Shown here: piece after piece, positions 1 to 11,500 of the stretch
Layout of the letters: each line of letters opens with the position of its first letter
How positions within the stretch are numbered: position 1 is the stretch's first letter
Assembly (NCBI RefSeq): GCF_015832195.1
Contig: NC_052032.1
Location: 6,330,618 to 6,394,617 of the forward strand
Direction of reading: 5' to 3'
DNA: 64,000 nt
Source: Motacilla alba alba
Lineage: Eukaryota > Chordata > Aves > Passeriformes > Motacillidae
Program-made: the position numbers and the translations under genes
The notes under the pieces: model-generated
Seen by the model: the letters and a program-made list of their open reading frames with translations, nothing else
What the model was told of the DNA's origin: nothing
Databases searched by the model: none

Positions 1-2553
1 CAGGTGAGCCTCTGGTATGGCCCAGTGAGCCCCAGGAGGGTCCCATGTGAGTCTCTCAGCTGTGCCAGCTGAGGGGCGCTGTGTGCTGGGTGAGCGCCTT
101 CAGGTTCTGAGCACCCCAAGAGGAAAATTCCAAGGGACAGGTCCACAGCAAGTGGGGATGCACCTCTGCCTGACTCAGATGAAAAAAAGTCCCAGGGAGT
201 AGGACTAGGATGGTGGCATGGCAGTCCCAAGGTGGGAGTGATCCATATTTTCATCTCTCCTTTTCTGCAGGATTTCAGGGAACATCAGCTGGTTGATCCC
301 TGCGGTGTCCGAGAGTGACGAAGGCTTTTACGAGTGCACGGCCACCAGCAAGGTCGGAGTGACCCGGGCCCGTGCCTACGTCTCTGTCTCAGGTGGGGGC
401 TGCTTGTGCCAAGCCTTAGAGCCCTTCCCATGGCTGGGCACGGGCTCCTTTCACCCGAGCATCCCGTGTTTGTAGAGCCACCACCGCGTCTCATCGCCCC
501 GGGCAACATCACGGCTTCACCGGGCCAAGACGTGGTCATGTCCTGCGTGGTGCTGGGGGATGTGCCCTACAACCTGACCTGGAGCTGGGATGGGAAGGTG
601 GCACAGCCAGGGGATGGCAGGACCCGGCTGCTGCAGAACAGCTCCCTGGAGATCAGCCATGTGCAGCCAGGGGACGCGGGCCTGTACGAGTGTGCGGCAC
701 AGAGCGCCCGCGGCACTGCCACTGCCTCCCTGTGGCTCTTCATCCAGGGTAGGCTTTGCCCCTGCGTGGGACCCTGGCCTGGGGGGTGTTCTGCTGCCCT
801 GTGGGAGGGTGCTGAATGGCACCTGGAGGCTGAGCCCTGCTCCGACCCCGTGCAGAGGCGCCGTGGGTGAAGGTGGACCCCAGTCCCCAGCGCTTCAGCA
901 GGGGCCAGGAGCTGCGGCTGAACTGCACGGCCGGGGGCCACCCCCAGCCCCACACCACCTGGAGGCACTGGGGCTGGCCACTGCAGCAGGACGAGAGGTA
1001 ACCCCCGGGGAGCCAGGAGCCTCCATCCTGCCTTCCCACAGGGATGGTGCTCCCCTTGCAGGGATGTGAGAGGTGAGGGAGGGAGGCTTGGGGCTGCCGT
1101 AGCTCTGGAAAGAGGGAGGCATTGCAGTATCCCAGCCCATGCTCCTGAGGTGCTTGGCATGTTGCTGGCCTTAATTTCCGGTATTTATTTTTAATCTGTC
1201 CTGCCTTATCCAGGTCACTGTCCCCACTTTGCACACCTGGTGTGAGCTCAAGTCTCAAAATACTCCTTGTACTTCCCCTTAATTTCTTCTGCTTTTTGCC
1301 TTTCAAGTCCTGCCCGTGTCAGGCTGTGAGTGCAGGAGTTGACTTTGGGAAGTTGACTTTGGGAAGGCTTTTGGACTTTTGAGATGAAAAAGCCAGTTCT
1401 CAGTGCTTTTCCCTGGTTCAAAGCAAAGTCCTTCCCTGCAGCAGCTGGCTCTGAGTGCTGACCCACATCCACCACATGCCCAGCATGGCCTGAAACCTGC
1501 TCATTTATATCAACGCGTTTTCCACCATCCCTGTTTCCACAGGGCTCGTTTCTCCCTTTCTCTCCCATTTGCTGCAGGGTTTTCAGGGATGCTGAGGGCT
1601 CCCTGCACATCAGGTCTGCTGTCCCAGAGGATGCAGGCAATTACAGCTGCTATGCCAGCAGCACGCTGGGCTGGGATGAGCAAGTGATCACCCTGGAGTT
1701 CACTGGTACCTGCTCCCTGCTCACTGGCAGCACACTGGGCATGGGGCTGTGTGTGATGGAGGGAATTGGGGTCAGCACACTGGGAATGGGGCTGTGTGTG
1801 ATGGAGGGAATTGGGGGTCAGCACACTGGGAAGGGGGCTGTGTGTGATGGAGGGAATTGGGGGTCAGCACACTGGGAAGGGGGCTGTGTGTGATGGAGGG
1901 AATTGGGGGTCGTCACATTGGGAATGGGGCTGTGTGTGATGGAGGGAATTGGGGGACAGCACATTGGGAATGGGGCTGTGTGTGATGCAGGGAGTTGGGG
2001 ACAGCACACAGGGAATGGGGCTGTGTGTGATGGATGGAATTGGGGTCAGCACACTGGGGATGGGGCCATGTATCATAAAGGGTTTTGGGAGACAGCTCCC
2101 AGGCTCTGGGGTCCCCTTGGGCTGGATGGCATCGCACCCAGAGCAGCAGAGGGTGACCAAAGACACCTCTCCCCACGGCACAGAACCTCCTGCCATCCTG
2201 GCAGTGACGCCCAGCCTGAAGGTGCTGGTGGGAGAGGACGTGACCCTGGAGTGCTGGGTTTCAGGGGCACCCCCACCCCACATCGTGTGGTACAAAGGTG
2301 AGGCCGCGACCCCTCCGCTGCCCTGCGGGGACACCGCGCGTGGCTGTGCCATCGGGAGGGCCCCGCAGAGGCACGGGGGGTGCTGATGCGGGGCTCTGGG
2401 CAGGGGAGCAGGCGGTGGCGGCGTTCCCGGCGGGCAGCCAGCGGGCCGTGCTGCGGCTGCAGGCGGTGCGGGAGGAGGACGCGGGGCTCTACGGCTGCCA
2501 GGCCCTGGGCGAGGCGGGCATCGCCCTGGACAGCACCGTGCTGCGCGTGGGCT
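1..2553 (+). CDS. HMCN2: HMCN2 exons for Ig domains 1 (partial) to 4
   Basis: The window opens with CAG then GTGAGC, so bases 1-3 are probably the tail of the exon holding the first half of Ig1. Its phase-2 end (AG) joins the G at 271 to make Arg. Exons: 271-392 (Ig1 second half, [10 protein letters not shown]), 476-748 (Ig2 in a single exon, YNLTWSWDG and GLYECAAQS), 856-997 with 1578-1705 (Ig3), 2184-2297 with 2404-2553 (Ig4, HIVWYKG and GLYGCQALG). Junction phases run 1,1,2,1,1,1 and the reading frame stays open through all of them. The intron between Ig3 and Ig4 (1706-2183) is mostly a 45-bp tandem repeat. Intron 998-1577 shows nothing recognisable. Confidence 0.88.
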
Positions 2554-5500
2554 GTAAGTGCTGCTGCGTCCTACCGAGGGCTCAAGCCTCTTCCACAGCT
2601 CTCCCTTCTGGCTCAGCGCCCCTTTGCTGCTTTCCGAGGCTTCCCAGCAGGGAGGTGTTGGTGCTTGGTGTAAACACACGGAAGCCTGGCAGGAATTCCA
2701 AGCTTTGGGAAGATGCAGGAGGCTCAGCAAGTGAGAAAAGACAAGGCAGTTGTCATTGCATGGGGACATGAGGGCTTGGGATGCAAAGAGCGTTCATTTG
2801 GCTTAGGCAGAGGTGGGGGCTGACTTCTGTGAGTCTGAAAATCTTTTGCTGGAGGCAGAAGGAATGAAAGAGCACGAGGAGGAGGAGGGAAGGCTCTGTG
2901 TTGAGGGCAGCAGGGTTTAAAGCAGTTGAAGATGGAAAAGTGCAAGTTATTTTGCTGAGCCAGGGGTTGATGAGCGTAACTGGAAGAGGTGGAAACTGTG
3001 ATGGCTCTGACAGCTTTGGAAAAGCACCAAATGCTTTAGTCAGTCTCATAACTTATCAGGGCACCTGGCTTATTTGTTTTGCAGCCCCATCCCTTCTCCA
3101 GGCTCAGCTGTGGGGAAGCTGGGCTGCTGGACCTGCCTGAGCCCTTTCTCTGCTGCTCTCTCCTCCAGCTGCCCCTCACTTTCCTGAACCCCTGGGTGAC
3201 GTGGAGGTCAAGGTTGGGGAGAGAGTGAGCCTGCCGTGCCATGTCGAGGGATCTCCCCTGCCACAGGTCACCTGGTCCCGGCAGGACGGGAAGCCCGTGG
3301 TGGGCTGGCAGGGACCACGGGGTGTTTCCAGCCAGCTGGAGACTGCCCAGCTCCTCATTGACAGTAAGAGCTGAGCGTGCATGCATTTATTTGTATTTTT
3401 AACTTGTGCAAGCTTAGGTGTGCAGTAACAGCCTGCAAGAATCCAGCTCTGAGGGGTTTGTCCCCATTGGAGATGGTGGTGGGGCAGGGGAGGGTGGTCC
3501 CTGTCTTGGAGCTTACTCAGGGTTCTCCAGCCCCACCAGGCTGAGGCTTTTCCCCACTGTGCTCCAGGTGCCTCTCTGGATGACCAAGCCACCTACATCT
3601 GTGAAGCCCAGAACGAGTTTGGGAAAATCCACGCAGAGGTCAAGCTCACAGTCACTGGACAGGGTTTGTTTTCTGTGCTTTGGTCGGTGAATCCATCCCA
3701 GTGTGCTGGCAGGCCGTGAGTGACAGAGACCAGAGCAGCTGTCTCTGGTCCTGAGATGGCCGCAGTGAATGCTCAACGACCCCAGGGCAGGGTTTGGGCA
3801 ATGCCCTTCCAAGCCCTCTTTGGCTCCATATGCTGACATGGACCCACACTGCAGCGAATATCCCCAAACTCCTGGGGAGTGCAATCAGAGCTGGCTTATG
3901 CTAAGCCAGGATCCAGACCTTGGAAGAATGGATGGAGATCACCTTTCTCCTGAGTGCTCCTGGCCAGTTTATCATTGATTAATGCTGGTTCCCTTTCCCC
4001 TCTTTCAAGCAGCCCCAGAAATAGCCCTTGCATCCCCTGTGGTCCGTGTGCTCCCCGGCCAGCCCGTGTCCCTGCCCTGTGTGATCCTGGCTGGCAGCCC
4101 GTTCCCAGCCCGCCGCTGGCTGAAGGATGGGCAGATGGTGAGCCTGCCATGCTTGCTGGGATGCTGGATGGGTGGGTGGGTGGGTGGATAGACACCTACC
4201 CCCTGGAGGGGCTTCGCTGCAGGATGAGTCCCCCAGCTGTGGTGTTGTGGGTCTTCAGGACGAGGGAAGAGATGAGAATCTGATTCTATGTTTCTCAGAA
4301 GGCTGATTTATTATTTTATGATATTATGTTAAAAATGCTATAATAAAACTGTACTAAAGAAGTAGAGAAAAAATACATTAAAAGGCAAGAAGAGAATGAT
4401 CATAACCCATGGTTGACTCCTCAGAGTCTGGCACAGCTGGCTGTGATTGGTCATTAAGAAAACCCAATTCACATGGAACCAATCAAAGGTGCACCTGTTG
4501 GTAAATGATCTTTAGACTCCATTCTAAAGCAATTAGATAATTATTGTTTGCATTTCTTTTCTGAGGCTCTTCAGCTTTTCAGGAGAAAAATCCTGGCGAA
4601 GGGATTTTTCATAAAATATCATGGTAACACCCGACCTTTGGGGTGAAAGAATCCAACAGAGCATTTGTGTTGGGAAGGCAACGTGGGTTTATCTCCACAC
4701 CAGGTTGTTGCTCAAGGATTCATTTCTGGACGTGCCCCAAAGATGCAGGGATGTGTTGGTGTTTGACCCTGCCACCTGTCCTGCTTTCTGCTCTCTGCCC
4801 ATGTCCAGGTAGCCCCAGGTGTCCGCTATTCCATCCGGGCTGATGGGAGCCTGCACGTGGAGCAGGCATCCCAGGGGGATGCAGGGACGTTCACCTGTGA
4901 GGTGACCAACGCCCTCGGCTCGCACAGGCAGGACGTGTCCCTGGTCATCTACGGTGAGTGACAGGGAGCTGGGTGTCCCCACTGGGGCAGGTGCTCTCTG
5001 TGCTGGCCGTGGCCCTGGCCATGCAGGATGAGGCTTCTCTTCCTTCCCAGCCCCTCCCAGCATCGAGCCTGGTCCTGTTCTGGTCACTGCCACCGAGGGA
5101 GCGGCTGTCACCCTGCGCTGCAACGCCACCGGCATGCCCCCCCCTACTGTCACCTGGGCAAAGGTAGGGGACAGGGACAGGCGGCTGTGTGCCCCTGCCA
5201 GCCCGGCTGGGGCCACCCTCGGGTTCAGGGAATGTGTTTGAAGGGGTGTAGCTCTCCAGCGTGGCTGTGGCTGCCTGGGGAGGTGGCACCAAGTGCCCTG
5301 GGGAGGTGGGACCAGAGCGTGGCCTGCTCTGGTGTGTCCAGAGCTCTCTTCTTGCCTTTGGGAGGTTGAGCTCGTGGGAGAATCTCTGCCTTCCTCCCTT
5401 CTCTTTCCTCTGTAGGGCACAGAGCCCATTTCACTGAGCCCACGCTACCAGCTTGACCCCGATGGGACCCTCCTGATCCCTTCGTCGTCCCCTGGGGATG

Positions 5501-8500
5501 CTGGCACCTACTTCTGCACAGCCACCAATGCAGCAGGATTCTCCAGCCGGGAGATGCAGCTCTCCATCAGCAGTGAGTGCTCAGGACAGCTCCGGAGGGG
5601 ACTGGCAGGGAGACAATGATCTGGGAGCACTCCTGGCTTCCTTGGAGCACCAGTCCAGGTGCCAGATGGGTTTGGAGGATGGCAAGAGCAGCGGTGAGGG
5701 CTGTGGGGCACCTGAAGTGTCCCTGCACCAGCTGTGCTCCCTCTCCATGCAGCGAGGCCCAGGATCAGCGTGAACGGGTCACAGACAGCAGGCCCTGTCC
5801 CCGTCCTGGCTGTGCTGGGGCAGGAGACCACCCTGCCCTGCGAGGCCCAAGGAGATCCCCCTCCCTTGGTGGTGTGGAGCCGGGAGCCCCAGCCCCTGCC
5901 CCTCGCCACCCCGAGGTAAGGAGGGTTGTGGGTGCTGGGCCACCATCTCCAGGGATTGTGTGTCTCTGCAGAGGGGTGTCGGGTCCATGAAGGGACTCAG
6001 CTGCTTGGCAGGGGGATGTGAAGGGCATCCCTGGCATCCTGTGGGCAGAGCAGGAGCTGAGGCAGCCGAGCAGTACTGCATCAGCTCTCCTCTCCTTGGA
6101 GAGCACCAGGCTTTTCTTCCATCGTCCAAACATCTGGGACCAAGCAGCTGCTTCCAATCACTCCTGTGCCTACCCTGGACTCGGGGCTGGGGCTGGGGAG
6201 GAAAGGCAGCTCCAGTGCAGCTCCCCAGCCTGCTGTCTGTCTGCCTTCCTGCACATTCCTGCCTTGTGCTGTCACAAGGTCGAGGATGTGCCTGGGGATG
6301 GTGGATCCCTGTGGGAAGTGCTGGACCAGGGCCTGATGCTTCTTGGGACGAGGTTTGGCACAAACACAGTTTATAGCCCAGCAGTGGTTTTGTCTGCCCT
6401 GGGATGTGGGGCTTTAGGCCAGTTTTGTTCCAGTGAGTGACTTCTGGAGGGACAAATCAATTTGTTGCTGCTGTTGAAGCTGGTGACAGCCATGAGACAG
6501 TCAGTTACTGTGATTTGATGGGTGAGGATAAACTCATATCCAACCATTCCCCAGGTTATCTGGTGTCTTGGTCCTCCAATGTTTTCCCCATATGTTGGCA
6601 CCATGTTGGACAGGACCTCCTAAAGCCACAGGCCCAGGTCTTGGGGTCAAACACTTCTTACCTGTACCTGAGGATTGCTGTGGCCTGGGGAAGCAGGAAG
6701 GCCCCTTGGTTTTGCTCTTCTTGGGGCATGCATTGCCTTGTTGTTCGTGTCTGATTTGCCATGGCTGTTCCTGGCTGACCTGTGCTGCTCCCCACATCTC
6801 AGCTGGCTTGTCCATGCTGGTGATTTATGGGAGCACACGAGGAGGAATCTGCAGCCGTGGGCTGAGATGATGTTATGTCTGTGGAGCACAGATGGGGCTG
6901 GGAATGAGAGCGTGGCCAGCTCCAGCTGCAGGGACTGTGCTCCGGGGGGACCCTTGTCCTCCTTCATCCCCCTGAGCTCACGTGCTGCCTCGTGCTGAGC
7001 TCGTGCAGGGGCTGAGCAAAGGGGATTTGCCCCCGTGGGCAGCTGTGCCACCCTCTTTGAGTGGGAGGTGGCCATGGTGACCTTCTCTTGGCTGTCCCGA
7101 GGTGATGGTGAGCTCTGAGCCCTCAGCTTCTTCTCAGGCTTGGGTGGTGGATGACATGGCTGTTTCTCCCATCCAGCTTTCCTGTTCCTTCTCCCGCAAG
7201 GTTCAGTGTCCTCCCTTCAGGATCCCTCCACCTGGCTGAGCCCCAGGTGACCGACACCGGCCTGTACACCTGCACGGCCACGAACGCCGCGGGGAACGCC
7301 TCGCTCAGCTACAGCCTGCACGTGCAAGGTTCACACACCCCTGCCCGTGTGCCACTGGGCTCCTAACCCTCCATACCCCTGGCTGTCTCACGTCCCTGTG
7401 CCAGGGTCTGAGGGTGGTCATAGCCTGAGGTCCCCTCTCCCCCAGCTCCGCCCCAGCTGTGGATTGGTGATGGGGAAAGCCACCTGGCAGCTGTTGCCAA
7501 CACCTCCCTGAGGATTCACTGTCACACCGTGGGCATCCCCCCAGCCCAGATCCAGTGAGTGCTGCAGTGCTGGGGGCTCCCTGTGCTCCCAGGATGGGTG
7601 GTAGGGGCCTCTGGCTTGGGGTGTCCCTTAGGGTGGAGGCATCCATTCCTTCTCCTTGTCCCCGGTGTCCTCTGCTCAACAGTCCCCTGCTGGCACTGCC
7701 AGCCCCATTCCAGGGGACAAGGGGACAGTCCTTGCTGCCAGTGCCCCGCTGCTCACCCTGTTGGTGTGCAGACAGGGTGCGGGTGGTGGCAGGACAGAGC
7801 CAGGACTTGCTGCCTGTCCCCTTGCCTGTCCCCTTGCTCGCAGGTGGCTGAAGGACGGGCACCCGCTGGACGGGCAGGATGGTGTGCTGGTGTCCGAGGA
7901 CGGTGGCACTCTGCTGGTCACCCGAGTGGGGCTTGGTCACCAAGGGCTCTACGTCTGCCAGGGCAGCAGCTGGGCAGGGCTGGCCCAGGCAGAGGTGCAG
8001 GTTTCAGTGCATGGTGAGCGCAGCGTCTGGGGTGAGGGGGGCTATCCATCCCATGTGTTGGGAGGAACGTGGCTGCTCAAAGGGGCGGGAGTTCTTGGCC
8101 CAGTTTTTTGGTAGGTGCAGGGTCCCTGGCTTGATCCCTCGGGATCTTGTCCTTTGCCAAGGAAGCTGAGTGGTGATGGCACTGGCACCACAGTAAATCC
8201 TTGACTGGTGTTTCCTGCTGGAGGGTCTTCCACCAGCAGGATGTGATTGAAGGTACCAGGTGAGAAACCAGGCAGGGATCTCTGAGCAGGAAGAATTAAT
8301 GTCTCATCGGGGCAGGAACCAAACCTTTGGCTGGTTTGGGGAGCAGTGGTGGCACCATGGGGTGATGTGGTCCCCTCCCAGAGCAGGGACTGAGTGTGTG
8401 CCAAGAGCCTGGCTGTGCCCCAGCGCCCTGCCCTGTGGTGGCTGCAGACAGCCCGGGTCACACAGAGCCGCTGACAGGGGGTGCTGGCTTGCAGTGCCTC

Positions 8501-11500
8501 CAAACATCGAACCCAGCGCGGTGGATCTGGCCGTCCCCGAGAACGGCTCGGCATCCCTGGAATGCCTGGCCTCGGGGCTGCCTGCTCCCGGTGAGTCAAT
8601 CCTGTCCCTCAGCTCCTGCTCGTGAACCCCCGGGGTTTTCCCTGGCTCAGGGGGGCAGCAGCATCGTTCCTCACAGCGCGGCTCTCTGCTTCCCTGCAGC
8701 CATCACCTGGTACAAGGGGCACGAGCAGCTCTCGGCCGGAGCAGGGCTGATCCTGTCCGGGGGTGGGAAGCGCCTGGAGATCCCCCGGGCCCGGCTCTCC
8801 CATGCCGGCAGCTACCGCTGTGTGGCCTCAAACGTGGCCGGTGTGGCTGAGCTCTGGTACAGCCTGCAGGTCACTGGTGAGTGCAGCTGTGGCTTCCTGA
8901 GAGATGGGGGCTTCCCCCTGGAATACCTTGTGTGAGTGTGGGATCAGTGGGGTTGTCCCAGCCCTCAGGATACAGCCCTGGAGGATGGCTCTAGCAGAAC
9001 CCTGGAATTTGCAATTCCAGTTGTGCAATCCCCTGTGTTCATCCCAAATGATATCCTGGAAAGCCATGGCCCCAGGGATGGGTATTGCCAGGTCCCCATT
9101 ACAGGGTCACCTACCCGCCCTGTCCCTTTTGCACCCCGTGTGCCTGGTGACATTTCTGTCCCCCCGGAGTCAGCGGCGACTCCTGGGCTGCTGCCAAGGT
9201 GGGCACTGGATGCTTTTTCTCACTTGATCCAGGCATCCCTGCAGCTTCCCAGACTACTCAGCATGTCCACAGCTCCGGGGGCTGTGCCAGGCCCTGGCTT
9301 TTCCCGGGGATGCTCTAGTTGGTGGAAGTCCTGCAGGCAGGTGGCCAGGGCGTGGAGAAGATCCAGTTCTCCTGCTCTGGGCTTGTTCCTGCAATCTCTT
9401 CCCAGGGAAATGTTTGCACGTCTGCCGTCCTGGCTCGGGTGCATTGTTTGGGTTCTGCTGTTTTTGTTTTTCAAGGGTTTCTGGGTGTTGAGGCTTTTTT
9501 TCTCCAAGCTGATATCCCTCATGGGAAGGAGTTACCATTTTCCAGCCAGCTGTATTTATGAGCAGCTGAGAACATCATCCGATAATGGAAAGAGTTGGCT
9601 AACCTTCTCAGTGAGCAGGGCTGCCTAATAAGGCTGTGTCTGGCCAACCTGACCTTGGCCTGCTTGTGGGATGCTTGGTCATCCTCTGCTGTTGGCCACG
9701 TGCAATTAAAAGCATCCCTCACTTGGCTGGAGAGACAAGATTATTGTTTCCACATGAAGCCAGGGCAGGGGAATGTCACTGGGGTTTTTGTGGCAGCCAG
9801 CAGGGCTGCAGGGGGTGTGTGTCCAGCAGGATGGAGCTCCAAGCTGCCCTTCTCCTCTTGCCCAGTGCCATCAATGAGCTGCTCCTCTCATCCCTGCAGT
9901 GCCTCCATCCTTCTCCGTGCCAGAGCCCGAGGCCGTGTCCGTGCTAGAGGGACAATCTGTTCAGCTGCCCTGCGAGTGCCACGGGACCCCCCTGCCCACC
10001 CTGAGCTGGTGGAAGGATGGTAGGGCCCTGTTCCTCAGCCTCATCTCTCCCCTCGTGGGCTGACCCAGCCATTGGTCTCCTTGGAGCAAGGAGTGCTTTT
10101 TGTTGAGCAGAATCCAGCTTCTGGGTGGGAATTTGTCCTGCTGGGAGCCTGAGGGAAAGCTGCTGTCCCTTTCCCTGGGCAGGTGAGCCCCTCTCCACCC
10201 AGCCAGGGAGCCCCAGGCTGGTGTCCCCAGGAGGGAACGTGGTGTACATGGAGAAGGTACAGCTGCTGGACCAGGGGACGTACACCTGTGAGTGCAGGAA
10301 TGCTGCTGGCAGCAGCAGCAAGGAGCATCACCTGGAGGTGCACGGTGAGCATGGGGCACCAGAGACCTGTGGGGGTAGGTGGAGGTGTTGTTACTTCTCT
10401 CAAAGCAAGGTCCTGCTGGACCCTAAGGCCATTTCCTGGTGCCTTGGATATTTTGGAAGGGATGCTGCTACCTGGGTCAGCTTTGCCCCTCCGCTTGTGC
10501 ACGGCTGAGGGAGCTGCTGCACATCCCCTCCACCCCCTGTCCCTCTGCCCGCAGCACTGCCCAGCAGCAGCAGCGCCCCAAGGAAGGTTTCTGTCATCGA
10601 GGGTGGCGAGACAGTCCTGGAGTGCGAGGCCACGGGGACAGCACCACCGTGGGTGACGTGGGTGAAGGACGGGCAGCCCGTGGCTGCTGGGGACGGGCTC
10701 CTGCTTACGGAGCGAGGGAGGCGGCTGCACATCCCCAGGGCACAGGTGGCCCATGCAGGGCACTACACTTGCCTGGCTGCCAACGCAAAGGGGCAGGAGC
10801 AGAGGGAGTTTGATGTTGTGGTGCATGGTAAGGATGTGGCGTGGGGCTGGTGGCTGGAGGTGGGGTGGATGCAGGCAGGACAAGGAGGGTGGTGATGGGG
10901 AGTAACTTGATGTGTAGCGGGTGCTGGACAATCCAGCATGCAGCAGGTCCCAGGGTTATGCTTCAGAAATAGCTGTGGAACTGTGTCCCTCAGGCAGGAG
11001 TTTCTTTCCAGAGCCATCACAGCAGATCATCTCATATAAAGTCCTCTACTACCTCATGGGTCAAGGTCACTTGGGTTATAAAAGGTCTGAGGTGGCTCAG
11101 GCTCTGTGGCCAGCCCACTGTGAGCCTGTAAGCCTGGGCTCAGGTGTGCAGGTAGGTGGCACGTGTTTGCTGTGGGTCACCTGTCCCGTAACACCTTTAA
11201 AGTCACCATCTCCCCGTGATGCTAATGGTCCTTCTGGGTTTGTGTCCTAAAGCTGGACAAAGCAAGAAGGTGGGAAAAACCAGGTTCACCCAGTTCTCCC
11301 CTCCTTGCTTTGCTCCTTTGGTGTCCTGGCTGCTTTGCAAATGGATGTCCATCTTTTTCTGCATTCCCAGTTCCTCCTGAGTTCATTCTAGGATCAGGAC
11401 TGACAACCAACCTCAGCATTTCCCTGCAAGGATCCCTGACGCTGACCTGCGAGGCCACCGGCATTCCCCAGCCCAGCGTCACCTGGTTCTGGGATGGCTC

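Noticed and set aside
1864..2769. 301-residue minus-strand open frame
   Set aside because: It overlays the 45-bp minisatellite and the antisense of Ig4 exons. The Pro/His/Ser repeats reflect the repeat unit, not a gene.
8936..9628. 230-residue open frame in the intron between Ig10 and Ig11
   Set aside because: No Ig motif, no splice-site support, and the reading frame does not join its neighbours.
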